Part shown: in pieces, positions 1-7,914 of the stretch
How the letters are laid out: each line of letters begins with the position of its first letter
Numbering within the stretch: the stretch's first letter is position 1
Source of the DNA: Dictyobacter formicarum
GTDB lineage: Bacteria; Chloroflexota; Ktedonobacteria; Ktedonobacterales; Ktedonobacteraceae
Assembly (NCBI RefSeq): GCF_016587435.1
Contig: NZ_BNJJ01000003.1
Span: 434,001 to 498,000 of the forward strand
Length of the DNA stretch: 64,000 bases
Direction: 5' to 3'
The notes under the pieces: model-generated
The model's database searches: none
What the model was told of the DNA's origin: nothing
The model's input: only the letters and a program-made list of their open reading frames with translations
Program-made: the position numbers and the translations under genes

Positions 1-27
1 TTAATGGAGATTAGGAGGACCCGCCAT

Positions 28-1197
28 CTACATAGCATAGCTGTGCAGATGGCGATAGATCGACCAGCCCATTGTGCTGGCTGGTGTTCCCTGTGTGTCC
101 TTGACTAGTTGTGGATACGTACAGACGCTGGTGCCGCCACCCTGTACCCAGGCCCAGCCAATCCAACTGATATGGTGAGCATCAAGATAGCTCAGGAGCT
201 GATCCATATAAGTTGAGCCACAATCGTATTGACCATTCTCGGCCGAAATCATGGCATAGGTTGAGCTAAGCTGGCCAAAAGCTGCATCCCAGGAAGAGGA
301 CTGTTTATTGGCATAGTCATAGGGATGGGTATCATAGACCAGGTTGGAAGCCTTAAGAGGATACCGTTCGAGCTGGCTGAGATCAAATCCCCAGTTCATC
401 CCTCCAATCAATATAAGATTGTTGGCACCGGTAGCGCGAATGGTCGCAACAATGGTGCGCAATCCTACGCCTGGATAGGTAAGCTTCTTTTTACAATGGC
501 AGTCGTCAGATGATACCGTATCCGTCAGTTTTGAGCAGTTGGCAAGCCAGCACGACCAGGACGATGGATGTGGCTCATTGTAGGCTTCAAAGAGCACATT
601 GGGAGTATGTTTATACAGTGAAGCAATTTGCTGCCAGAATAGCAGACTATCGGCATCAGGCATCGGCCATGGTCCACCCCCTTCGGTCGACTGCCCTCCC
701 GCATCTACCCAATGCAGATCCAGAATGACATTGAAGCGTAGCGAGGTCAGCGTGGCTACTACGCCCTTTACAACTGTCTGATAGTGCTGAGCAGTACATT
801 TGGACCGTTTTGAACCATGGAGCCAGAAACCCTCTGATAATGGCAGGCGCACAGTATTGGCCCCCCAGTAAGTCTCTGTAGCAGTATTATTGCCAGAGCC
901 CAGATAGGCCAGATGTTGCCAATCCAGATCGGCAGGCCCCTGACAATCATATTCAAGCCCGTCACGGGCAATACCATGGAAAAGATAGGGATTTCCATAC
1001 CTATCAATAATCTGGTTTCCAAGCACCGTGTATGGAGCCGCCAGCGGTGGATTGTGTGCTCCAGATACAAAAGAGGTCGGCGACACTGCCTGTATACGCT
1101 GGATCGAGCCAAACAGCGTTGGCGCTAACCAGAGACAGGCCGTTAAAGCCAGCATCAATACGCCAGAAAAGGTGGTTACAACTACTTTTTTTTGCAT
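28..1197 (-). CDS. Secreted glycoside hydrolase family 5 (cellulase-like)
   Basis: This is probably a secreted or membrane-anchored endo-beta-glycosidase acting on plant or fungal polysaccharide. The N-terminus has a short basic stretch followed by a hydrophobic segment (about residues 8-30), fitting a signal peptide or anchor. GH5 landmarks are visible: the acid/base Glu in EAYNEP (about residue 208), HPYDYA near residue 291, and a candidate nucleophile Glu in ISAENGQYD (about residue 320). The start was placed at the ATG at 1197 because an AAAGGG site lies 6 nt upstream; an ATG at 1203 and an upstream extension to 1260 are possible but lack a spaced Shine-Dalgarno site. Length (389 aa) is normal for a single GH5 domain with no carbohydrate-binding module. 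Substrate cannot be told from sequence. Family call is confident, specificity is not. Confidence 0.87.
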   Translation of the reverse strand: MQKKVVVTTFSGVLMLALTACLWLAPTLFGSIQRIQAVSPTSFVSGAHNPPLAAPYTVLGNQIIDRYGNPYLFHGIARDGLEYDCQGPADLDWQHLAYLGSGNNTATETYWGANTVRLPLSEGFWLHGSKRSKCTAQHYQTVVKGVVATLTSLRFNVILDLHWVDAGGQSTEGGGPWPMPDADSLLFWQQIASLYKHTPNVLFEAYNEPHPSSWSCWLANCSKLTDTVSSDDCHCKKKLTYPGVGLRTIVATIRATGANNLILIGGMNWGFDLSQLERYPLKASNLVYDTHPYDYANKQSSSWDAAFGQLSSTYAMISAENGQYDCGSTYMDQLLSYLDAHHISWIGWAWVQGGGTSVCTYPQLVKDTQGTPASTMGWSIYRHLHSYAM

Positions 1198-1390
1198 CGA
1201 CATCCCTTTACCACATAACATCTTGCATGCAAATGCGTCAATAATAAACGGGCAAATCAAAGAAACTTAAATACCCGCCCATTATTAGTATACCGCTGCA
1301 CCCAAATCTGGTGGAAGCCTTCTGGTATGCATGGCCTCTATTCTTATGGGATTCAGTCAGATTTGATAGCATGTATTTTTAAACAACACA

Positions 1391-1431
1391 GCAGTCGTTG
1401 CCCCCTTCTCATAAAAGGAGGCAACGACTGC
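1391..1431 (-). terminator. 12-bp stem hairpin, probable terminator
   Basis: A perfect 12-bp inverted repeat (GCAGTCGTTGCC paired with GGCAACGACTGC) lies downstream of the acidic secreted protein on the minus strand, followed on that strand by a T-rich stretch. The rest of 1198-1508 shows no credible gene. Confidence 0.55.
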
Positions 1432-1508
1432 TTAAAGTTCCCACTTTCACAAGGAGAACGTCTCAAGAGAACTATGTTGATTGTCTACTTCAATGAGACT
1501 CTCCACAC

Positions 1509-2081
1509 TCACTTGCTTGGGAAAGGCCGTGGGTCGCTACCGGTAAAAGGCATCCCCGGGAAACCAGCACCTCTTCCACCGAGTGCGCCTGCGCCTGCAG
1601 CCGCGACGAAACCATGAGCGCTAACATTGTTGACGCGATTTTCATGGTGGTGTTCTTCCTGCTGTTGTTCACATTCTTGACATTCTTCACAATTTTCTTC
1701 TATGATGACAACTTTTTCATTATCCTTAACTTTGATAACCTCCTTGTTGTTTTCATCATTGTTAACTTTGATGACATGGGAGTCATCGTTGTTATCGAAG
1801 TCGTCATTGTTTTCCGGGTCATTGTGTGCTTTTTCCTTCCGGCCGTTGACCACATCTGTACCATGAGCTGCCTTAACATTATGGAGGAACGGTGTGATCG
1901 AACGCGGGTGAGCAGAATGAATACTACTACTACTCACACTCTTTGCAGATGCTACAGCTACCCTCCAGGTGGTCAGGACAGCTGACATGCTCCCCAGGAG
2001 AAGAATGCAAAGTACCAATACCCGAATGGCTGAAACAGTCTGTGCTAGTAGTTTTCTAACACATTTTTTTTGATGCATCAT
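1509..2081 (-). CDS. Secreted Asn/Asp/Glu-rich protein of unknown function
   Basis: Not recognised as a known family. The 190-aa product starts with a basic region and a hydrophobic segment (about residues 12-45) that looks like a signal peptide. It is followed by low-complexity sequence very rich in Asn, Asp, Glu and Lys (about residues 80-140), a Cys/Glu cluster (CEECQEC) and a His cluster (EEHHHEN). The C-terminus is Gly/Ala/Pro-rich and contains MPFTGSDP, which resembles a sortase LPxTG signal but has no following membrane segment or basic tail. The acidic, Cys and His clusters could bind metal; this is inference. The ATG at 2081 was preferred over a TTG at 2084 because GAGGG lies just upstream. 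The opposite strand is also open over the repeats, but that reading is only a mirror of the low-complexity codons. Confidence 0.62.
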   Translation of the reverse strand: MMHQKKCVRKLLAQTVSAIRVLVLCILLLGSMSAVLTTWRVAVASAKSVSSSSIHSAHPRSITPFLHNVKAAHGTDVVNGRKEKAHNDPENNDDFDNNDDSHVIKVNNDENNKEVIKVKDNEKVVIIEENCEECQECEQQQEEHHHENRVNNVSAHGFVAAAGAGALGGRGAGFPGMPFTGSDPRPFPSK

Positions 2082-2222
2082 CAAATCCCTCTTTCATCCT
2101 TGTATATATTTTTCAAAAACAAGCAACATATGTCACAAGACATGTTTTTACGACTCTTAATTGTTTTTATAGCCTCTCACGCTATCTAATGATCAGCTAA
2201 AAAACTCATACGTAAAACTGGA

Positions 2223-2327
2223 AAAGCTAAGGGTAGAGCAACATTAAATTTTGCTTACACTTAGCTTTATGATGTTGCTTTTAACTTATTATCCATAGTA
2301 TTTACAACATAATAAGTTAAATGTTGT
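2223..2327. repeat. Interleaved inverted repeats with pseudoknot topology
   Basis: Four inverted-repeat pairs overlap in an interleaved order. AAAGCTAA (2223-2230) pairs with TTAGCTTT (2261-2268), and AGCAACAT (2237-2244) pairs with ATGTTGCT (2272-2279). TTAACTTATTA (2281-2291) pairs with TAATAAGTTAA (2310-2320), and ACAACAT (2304-2310) pairs with ATGTTGT (2321-2327). Each couple would form an H-type pseudoknot if transcribed, or clustered operators if read as DNA. The motif (A/G)CAACAT occurs four times in alternating orientation. Function unknown. It lies in the 830-bp gap between the acidic secreted protein and the ABC-F gene. Confidence 0.6.
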
Positions 2328-2456
2328 TTTATCGTTATACTTCTATATTTCATATACAATGCTAGACAACTACTTACACACCTTTCCAGGCGCTTCTCTG
2401 TCCCCAGAATTACCTGGGATACTAGCACAAGTCGCTCGGCCAGCCTGTATACACAC

Positions 2457-2485
2457 TTGACATCTCATGTATAGGATGGTACTAT
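2457..2485 (+). promoter_or_regulatory. Consensus sigma-70-type promoter for the ABC-F leader
   Basis: TTGACA (2457-2462) and TACTAT (2480-2485) are separated by exactly 17 bp. A start site near 2492 would give an untranslated leader of about 420 nt before the ABC-F gene at 2913, with a short ORF beginning about 30 nt into the transcript. Confidence 0.7.
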
Positions 2486-2521
2486 TTGCCACGGACACGA
2501 AAACTCATAGATTAAGGTTTT

Positions 2522-2566
2522 ATGATGAAAAGGGCTTTACCACTCGCAATTTATAGCGCCGCATGA
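2522..2566 (+). CDS. Putative 14-residue leader peptide of the ABC-F gene
   Basis: An ATG ATG start (2522/2525) follows AAGG at 2514-2517 with good spacing and encodes MMKRALPLAIYSAA, ending in TGA at 2564-2566. It starts about 30 nt after the inferred transcription start. Its last codons lie inside alternative stem-forming sequence, as expected of a leader peptide whose translation controls RNA folding. Short upstream ORFs with stalling-dependent attenuation are known for several antibiotic-responsive ABC-F genes. No direct evidence of translation exists here, and a 14-codon ORF can arise by chance. Confidence 0.5.
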   Translation: MMKRALPLAIYSAA

Positions 2567-2639
2567 GCGACCACGCCTGGGTTTATGCGGCAGGATTAGG
2601 CGCTTATGATGCTTGCTCACCCTCCGTTTTGCGTGAGCA
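2555..2639 (+). promoter_or_regulatory. Alternative stem-loops in the ABC-F leader
   Basis: Two mutually exclusive pairings share 2558-2560: AGCGCC (2555-2560) with GGCGCT (2599-2604), and GCCGCAT (2558-2564) with ATGCGGC (2585-2591). The leader-peptide stop codon sits in the second. A further hairpin, TGCTCAC (2614-2620) with GTGAGCA (2633-2639), is followed by a weak U-run. This fits an attenuator-type switch but was not folded computationally. The remaining 2640-2912 is pyrimidine-rich with no other clear signal. Confidence 0.4.
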
Positions 2640-2912
2640 TTTGTAAGTATGCCCTTTGCATCCTCTTCGTCCTTTTCCTTCCTGAACGGGTCATCACATC
2701 ATCGCTTACCTTTTGATGCGCGTGTGTCGCCAGACATTGAGCCCCTTGTTGCTGTCTGCTTGCGGCATTTTGTGTGTGCTTCCCGTTTGCATTGAGTTAT
2801 GAGAGGGCTTGTATGCTTCGGCATGTTGGCCGCCTTCGCCCATCAATCACAAATCACAGTTTTATGCATAAGCACTTGAAGATGAGAAGCACACAGGGAG
2901 AGCATCCACATT

Positions 2913-4520
2913 ATGTTAAAAGTTAATCATGTTAATCTTTCATATGGTCCACGTATTATTCTTGATGATGTATCACTAACGGTGGCTCCAGGTGAGAAGG
3001 CAGGACTGATTGGTGTGAATGGTGCCGGCAAAAGTTCGCTGCTCAAAATTATTGGCGGCTATCAGGAGGCTGATCGCGGCCATATTATGCGTCCCAAGAC
3101 CTATGGCTATCTATCGCAGGACGTTGCGCATGAGACGCCGGTTGCATCTGGCGGATTGGTCCGTGATTTCATCTACAGTGGCACCGGACTGGATCGAGCG
3201 ATTACCAGGTATGAAGAGTTGTCTTTGAAGATTGCTGATCCCAACATTGATGATCTGGAGACGGCCCTGCAGCATTTTGAGGATGCACAGGGCGAGTTGG
3301 AACGCCTGGGCTATTATGATGCCGATGCCCGCAGCGAACAGTTGATCAGTGGCCTGAATATCGGCGGGGTGACGTTGGATCGCGAGGTGAGTACGTTGAG
3401 TGGTGGTCAGAAAACCAAGCTGGCCCTGGTGCGCCTGCTCTTCCAATCTCCCGAATTGCTGCTCCTGGACGAGCCGACCAACTTCCTGGACGTTGAGGCG
3501 ACCCTCTGGCTGATGGAGTTCCTGGAGAGCTATCGGGGCGCCCTCCTGATCATTTCACACGATCTGGACCTGTTGGATCGCAGCATCAATAAGGTTCTGC
3601 GCCTCAATGAGTTTACACATAAGCTGGAAGAGTATAAGGGCACATATACCAATTATCTGAATGTCATTGGCGATGCCCAGGCTTTAATTGAGCGCACCAA
3701 AAAGCAGCAGGAGCGAGAAATTGCACGTTTGCGTAAGACCTCTGATCGTCTGCGTGGCTTTGGTGCTACGCGTGTAAAACAGCGTATCGCGATGGATAAA
3801 CGTATCGCGGATCTAGAGGAGAGCAAGCCGCAGGTAGCGCAGGCCAGCCGCCGGATGAAGATTGATTTTCCGGTGCGCCAGCAAAGTAGCCACCTGGTGG
3901 TTGAAGCGAAAAATCTTTCGAAAAGCTATGGCACCAAACAAATCTTTAATGACATTAGCTTTGAGGTTGACCGTGGTGAGCGCCTGGTCATCGTTGGTCT
4001 CAATGGCGTTGGTAAAACGACATTGCTGCGCACAGTACTGGGCCTTATTCCGTTGAACGCCGGTAAGGTTATTCTCGGAGATAGGGTACAGATCGGCTAT
4101 TATGCCCAGGAGAGCGAGGGGCTCGACTATGAGAATACCGTGCTCAATGAGGCCAATGATATCCTGCCAACCGATGCTAAACGTGTGCGTGGTGTGCTGG
4201 GCCGCTTCCTCTTCAGTGGCGACCGCGTCTTCCAAAAGATTGGCACGCTGAGCGGTGGCGAAAAAACACGTCTGGCCCTGGCCAAAATGGTTCTGGAAGG
4301 TCCGAATGTGCTGGTCCTCGATGAGCCTACTTCTCACCTGGATATCATCTCAAAGGAAATCATTGGTGAGGCACTCGGCAATTATAAAGGCACTATCCTG
4401 ACGGTTACCCACGATGTCGAGTTTGTACGCCTGCTCAAACCTACGATGATGTTGTTGATGCCAGAAGGCCGGCTCGTCCCATACGATACCAAATACGACG
4501 AGTTGCTGGAACGAGCTTAA
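2913..4520 (+). CDS. ABC-F family ATPase (ribosome-associated)
   Basis: A 535-aa protein with two ABC ATPase domains and no membrane segments, the layout of ABC-F translation factors (EttA/Uup and antibiotic-resistance ABC-Fs) that act at the ribosomal E-site. Domain 1 has Walker A GVNGAGKSS (about residues 37-45), signature LSGGQKTKLAL and Walker B LLLLDEPTNFLD. Domain 2 has GLNGVGKTT, LSGGEKTRLAL and VLVLDEPTSHLD. The domains are joined by a charged, helical linker (about residues 240-320, rich in Lys, Arg and Glu) that corresponds to the P-site tRNA-interaction motif region. It cannot be told from sequence whether this is a housekeeping or a drug-protection member, but the long leader with an upstream ORF favours regulated, possibly antibiotic-responsive expression. 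It does not power the permease downstream; ABC-F proteins lack transport partners. Confidence 0.93.
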   Translation: MLKVNHVNLSYGPRIILDDVSLTVAPGEKAGLIGVNGAGKSSLLKIIGGYQEADRGHIMRPKTYGYLSQDVAHETPVASGGLVRDFIYSGTGLDRAITRYEELSLKIADPNIDDLETALQHFEDAQGELERLGYYDADARSEQLISGLNIGGVTLDREVSTLSGGQKTKLALVRLLFQSPELLLLDEPTNFLDVEATLWLMEFLESYRGALLIISHDLDLLDRSINKVLRLNEFTHKLEEYKGTYTNYLNVIGDAQALIERTKKQQEREIARLRKTSDRLRGFGATRVKQRIAMDKRIADLEESKPQVAQASRRMKIDFPVRQQSSHLVVEAKNLSKSYGTKQIFNDISFEVDRGERLVIVGLNGVGKTTLLRTVLGLIPLNAGKVILGDRVQIGYYAQESEGLDYENTVLNEANDILPTDAKRVRGVLGRFLFSGDRVFQKIGTLSGGEKTRLALAKMVLEGPNVLVLDEPTSHLDIISKEIIGEALGNYKGTILTVTHDVEFVRLLKPTMMLLMPEGRLVPYDTKYDELLERA

Positions 4521-4546
4521 ACTGCTAGCTACCATCGATAAATCTA

Positions 4547-4568
4547 CGGGGCACAGTATTGTGCCCCG
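4547..4568 (+). terminator. Hairpin terminator after the ABC-F gene
   Basis: A 9-bp perfect stem (CGGGGCACA with TGTGCCCCG) with a GTAT loop, 26 nt after the ABC-F stop codon. There is no strong U-tract, so termination strength is uncertain. Confidence 0.55.
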
Positions 4569-4798
4569 CATCCCCACGCACAAGATCTTACTCGCCACAT
4601 TTATGCCATTATAAACATCAATAATAGTGTATGCTATAAATATCGTATCCATGTTTGTAAATATCAGTTTGCCTTCGTATCTTTTTACTTTGCATCATAA
4701 ACGCCGAACTCGTAATAGTAGACATATACAGCAGACATGTATTCATGTGCTACAGCTGCCGCATAAAGTCAAGCAGACACGAAAGGATGTGGCCGGGT

Positions 4799-5749
4799 AT
4801 GGTATTTCTCTCCCTTCTTACTAAAGAGATGCGCTTGCGCTTGCGCCGCGAACGAACTATCTGGGTCATTATCACTTATGTGTTGTTCCTGGGACTGCTG
4901 GGCTGGCTTTTTCTTAGCAATGCCACCAGCAACTATGCGGGCTTCGCTGGTAATGCATTGAGCGATATTGGCTCCAACCTTTATTCACTACTGGCCCAGG
5001 TCCAGCTCTGCTTGATCATTTTCATTACACCCTCGCTGACATCAACGGTCATCAATGGTGAAAAGGAGCGGCAAACCTATGAGATGTTGCTCTGTTCGCG
5101 GCTCTCAGCTTTTTCATTGATTATGGGCAAACTGGGGGCCAGCCTGATTAATGCTCTTCTACTTATCGCCGCCTCTATACCGCTCTTTAGCCTGGTATTC
5201 TTCTTCGGTGGGGTTGGACCCGCACAGATTGGTAGCGCGCTTGTGCTTTATGTGGTGACAACTCTCTGGTTGGGTGCACTGGGCATCTTTTGTTCCGCTA
5301 TCTTCCAGCGTCCCACCATCTCGACTGCCATCGCCTATATGGTCAGCCTGGCCTGGATGCTGTTTCCGCTCTTGCTCTCCATCATACTGCTCACTTCGGG
5401 GCAAGGCTATCATTTCTTTCAACTCTATCCTGTTAAGTCTAAACTCTTCTTTATCTGGAATCCACTTGTAGCTTTAACCAATACAACGCCCAACAATAGT
5501 GCCTTTTCACCTTTTATCTTTTTCCTGAACTTCGGCTATGGCACAGGATATGGAGGAACAGGAAGCAACGTCACGCCTGTGACAGTTGGCAACTGGCAAC
5601 TCTCTTATTGGACCACCTACAACATCATTAGCGTGACGGTGGCGCTTGTCTTGATCCTACTCAGCATGCTGATGGCCAGGCCGCGCCGCTACTATTCTCC
5701 ACGCCACCACCCGGTATCACGGTCCAGAGAAACACAGATTACAGTCTGA
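4799..5749 (+). CDS. ABC-2 type transporter permease, orphan
   Basis: The roughly 316-aa membrane protein has a basic N-terminus (KEMRLRLRRERT) and about six hydrophobic segments. The second is followed by an N-G-E-K-E-R-Q-T-Y-E motif typical of ABC-2 permeases with an export or membrane-remodelling role. The start at 4799 was chosen because the following sequence resembles the usual start of this family and AAAGGA lies 11 nt upstream; ATGs at 4745 and 4787 are alternatives. No transport ATPase gene is adjacent (the upstream ABC-F protein is not one), so the partner must be encoded elsewhere or the gene is a remnant of a larger cluster. Substrate unknown. Confidence 0.8.
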   Translation: MVFLSLLTKEMRLRLRRERTIWVIITYVLFLGLLGWLFLSNATSNYAGFAGNALSDIGSNLYSLLAQVQLCLIIFITPSLTSTVINGEKERQTYEMLLCSRLSAFSLIMGKLGASLINALLLIAASIPLFSLVFFFGGVGPAQIGSALVLYVVTTLWLGALGIFCSAIFQRPTISTAIAYMVSLAWMLFPLLLSIILLTSGQGYHFFQLYPVKSKLFFIWNPLVALTNTTPNNSAFSPFIFFLNFGYGTGYGGTGSNVTPVTVGNWQLSYWTTYNIISVTVALVLILLSMLMARPRRYYSPRHHPVSRSRETQITV

Positions 5750-5926
5750 ACAGTGGCTGTTGAGAATGAACATTGACATATAACAATACAAAAAAAACGT
5801 AGAACGTAAGAGATAAGGCGCTGCACGTTGTCGAGCTTGTGTGTATCACTCATGATGATCGCTACGTGACTATAATGAGATCAGTTAAAGGGCAGCAGTA
5901 TTTTATTCAATGTAAAGGAGTTTTTC

Positions 5927-6622
5927 ATGGCTGCAGTTCGTACTTCAAAAGTGGATTTACATGTGAATGGCCATAATGCCTATGCCGTTGTCGCTCAACC
6001 CGATGATGATCAACAACATCCAGGTGTGGTGCTGATTCAGGAATGGTGGGGCATCGAGCAACATGTATTAGATCTAGCCAATAAGCTGGCAGAGGAGGGA
6101 TTTGTGGTGGCGGTGCCCGATCTTTACCACGGCAAGGTTGCAACTGAACCAAATGATGCTATGCGCATGATGATGCTGCTGCAGAAAAATGTTGATGTGG
6201 CAGTGCGTGAGATTATTGGAGCCCTGGATACTATCAAGCAACTTCCTAACGTTCAGCCGAAAAAACTGGGCCTGATTGGCTTCTGTATGGGTGGTCTCCT
6301 GGCCTACACGGTTGCCTCACGCTATGCTGATCTTGGGGCCGTTGCGGCATTCTACGGCGCAGGCTATGATCCCACACCCGACGATGTAGCTAAGGTCAAT
6401 GCGCCAGTGCTGGCCATCTATGGGAAGCGGGACGATAGCATCCCCCCTAAGCAGATTCAAAAGATCGAACAGATGTATAAAGCGGCAGGCAAAGACATTA
6501 CGGTCAAAGTCTATGATGCAGGACATGCCTTTCTCAATCCCAACCATGGCATGGGCAATAAAGCAGCGGCAGATGATGCCTGGCCCCGCGCGGTTGCCTT
6601 CTTGAAAGAACACCTGCGTTAG
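5927..6622 (+). CDS. Dienelactone hydrolase family protein
   Basis: A 231-aa alpha/beta hydrolase of the dienelactone hydrolase family, probably cytoplasmic (no signal peptide). The family's catalytic set is visible: nucleophile Cys in GFCMGG (residue 120), Asp in GKRDDSIP (about 169-170), His in DAGHAFLN (200), and the conserved Glu in IQEWWG (39). An AAAGGAG site sits 7 nt before the ATG, and a TATAAT box at 5871-5876 is a plausible -10. Known members hydrolyse dienelactones in chloroaromatic breakdown, but most genomic homologues have unknown ester or lactone substrates. No ring-cleavage gene is nearby, so the pathway is not implied. Confidence 0.92.
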   Translation: MAAVRTSKVDLHVNGHNAYAVVAQPDDDQQHPGVVLIQEWWGIEQHVLDLANKLAEEGFVVAVPDLYHGKVATEPNDAMRMMMLLQKNVDVAVREIIGALDTIKQLPNVQPKKLGLIGFCMGGLLAYTVASRYADLGAVAAFYGAGYDPTPDDVAKVNAPVLAIYGKRDDSIPPKQIQKIEQMYKAAGKDITVKVYDAGHAFLNPNHGMGNKAAADDAWPRAVAFLKEHLR

Positions 6623-6626
6623 GAGA

Positions 6627-6660
6627 GTGTACAATTCCCATGGTTATGGGAATTGTACAC
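6627..6660 (+). terminator. 15-bp perfect stem-loop after the hydrolase gene
   Basis: GTGTACAATTCCCAT pairs perfectly with ATGGGAATTGTACAC around a GGTT loop, starting 4 nt after the stop codon. There is no U-tract, so it may stabilise mRNA ends or act as a processed hairpin rather than a classic terminator. Confidence 0.55.
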
Positions 6661-6696
6661 CCCCTTACGGGTGGGCGCATGCGCGCCCGAGCTTTC

Positions 6697-6751
6697 TTTA
6701 TTGAGTGGTGCGAAAAGCACGCACTGCGCGCTTTTCGCACCACTCAATAAA
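6697..6751 (+). repeat. 22-bp perfect stem-loop (intergenic hairpin element)
   Basis: A perfect 22-bp inverted repeat (arms 6697-6718 and 6730-6751) with an 11-nt loop. It follows CCCCTTACGGGTGGGCGC at 6661-6678, which resembles sequence near the repeat at 57.9 kb. It is one of several long, mutually unrelated perfect stems at gene ends in this window. Confidence 0.6.
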
Positions 6752-6781
6752 ATATATTCTCACTAGTCAGGAATAAAAATA

Positions 6782-7468
6782 TTGCAGCATATGACATTTA
6801 CTGATCGTGAGCTTCTGCGCTTGCATGTAGAGGCTGTCTGGGGTGTTACGCTACCTGCTGTGGACAATACAAGTATAGAACTTTCCGCCACGGGCTTGCA
6901 GCCCGACTGGCTACTGTATGTTGGAAAGCTGGCCGCAGAGACGATCTTTATCTGGCGTCCTGATGTTACACCTGGTCAGCGTCAGCAGATAGCACATTGG
7001 CATCCCACGAACCAGCCAGGCGCTGCAGGCTATGCCGCTACTTATGAGCGTGCTTTTGTGTTATCGCATGCTCCAGCGACGAGCCTGGCAACCGCTCGCA
7101 CTATTGCACGGCCACTTACCGAGGCCGATTATCCATTGCTTGAGACTTATGAGAAGGGGTATGGAGAATATTTCTTCCAGCCTCAGCGGGCTCCACTTTT
7201 CGGGGTCATAAAGGATCAGCGTCTGCTCTCAATCGCCCATAGTTCGCGGCGTACCAATCAGGCCTGCGAGTTAGGAATTGAGACGCATCCACAGGCACGT
7301 CGGCAGGGCTTTGGACTGGCCGCCACTATACTCTGGGCCAATAGCGTATATCAGGAGGGCTTATTACCTCTCTATAGCGCCCTGGCTGAGAATGATGCCT
7401 CGATTCAACTCGCTCAGGCGGCTGGCTATCGTCCTTTTGTGCTGGGAGCCACCATACGCCTGGCATAA
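6782..7468 (+). CDS. GNAT-family N-acetyltransferase-like protein
   Basis: A 228-aa protein. The C-terminal half (about residues 115-225) has a GNAT-like core with an acetyl-CoA pyrophosphate-binding loop of the R/Q-x-x-G-x-G/A type (RRQGFGLA, about residues 177-184) preceded by LGIETHPQ. The N-terminal 100 residues are not recognised and may be substrate-binding. The TTG at 6782 is preferred because AGGAAT lies about 9 nt upstream; the ATG at 6791 would be too far from it. Substrate unknown. The family call rests mainly on one motif and on overall secondary-structure pattern. Confidence 0.68.
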   Translation: MQHMTFTDRELLRLHVEAVWGVTLPAVDNTSIELSATGLQPDWLLYVGKLAAETIFIWRPDVTPGQRQQIAHWHPTNQPGAAGYAATYERAFVLSHAPATSLATARTIARPLTEADYPLLETYEKGYGEYFFQPQRAPLFGVIKDQRLLSIAHSSRRTNQACELGIETHPQARRQGFGLAATILWANSVYQEGLLPLYSALAENDASIQLAQAAGYRPFVLGATIRLA

Positions 7469-7559
7469 AAAGCTTCTACACAATGTGCTCGTAAAACTCG
7501 TCAAAATTGCGTTGCGAGACGTTTAATAAATATATAAAACGATATCAGGCATCATCTTG

Positions 7560-7649
7560 TATCGTACATGTCCAATCTGTTTCTCTATTGATAAAAAAAC
7601 ACATCATGCGGCACTTTATATCGTACATGTCCAATCTGTTTCTCTATTG
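7560..7649. repeat. Direct repeat of 31 bp, period 59
   Basis: Positions 7560-7590 and 7619-7649 are identical over 31 bp (both begin TATCGTACATGTCC). The second copy ends 16 bp before the start of the small gene at 7666. This could be a recent tandem duplication or a duplicated regulatory site for that gene. The period (59 bp) is not an exact number of helical turns. Confidence 0.85.
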
Positions 7650-7665
7650 GTGAGGAGCCAAAGCT

Positions 7666-7887
7666 ATGCCCCATAGTGAAGTTGCCCAGCTCAGAAAAAA
7701 AATTTTAGAAGAATATGAAGCAATGGAACGTGGTTTGATAGGTCTGGCCAGTGGCACTGCCCAGCATGCCTTTATTGAGGCTCGCATGCGGCGGGTGGAT
7801 AGATATCATGAACAACTTGTGCAGTATATCGGTGAAACGGAAGCAACCTTAACCGTGTGTGAACTGTATATCCAGGCCATTGGCTAA
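7666..7887 (+). CDS. Small helical protein of unknown function
   Basis: A 73-aa product not recognised as a known family. The sequence is charged and predominantly helix-forming (Glu, Arg, Ala, Leu-rich) with no Pro and no membrane segment, suggesting a short alpha-helical hairpin or coiled-coil adaptor. A GAGGAG site lies about 10 nt before the ATG, which supports real translation. Upstream is a duplicated 31-bp sequence; downstream a MITE-like inverted repeat separates it from the lyase gene, so it is probably monocistronic. Confidence 0.6.
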   Translation: MPHSEVAQLRKKILEEYEAMERGLIGLASGTAQHAFIEARMRRVDRYHEQLVQYIGETEATLTVCELYIQAIG

Positions 7888-7914
7888 TCCACCCAATTTA
7901 AGCGAAGATGATAA

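Noticed and set aside
1614..1985. 123-codon open frame on the plus strand
   Set aside because: It mirrors the Asn/Asp/Glu-rich codons of the secreted protein gene on the other strand, giving an artificial Phe/Val/Ile-rich product, and has no Shine-Dalgarno site.
4799..5749. Assigning the ABC-F ATPase as partner of the neighbouring ABC-2 permease
   Set aside because: ABC-F proteins work on ribosomes and lack transporter-coupling features. A terminator hairpin also separates the genes.
7560..7649. CRISPR-like direct repeats
   Set aside because: Only two copies, no further units, no cas genes. Simple duplication is more likely.
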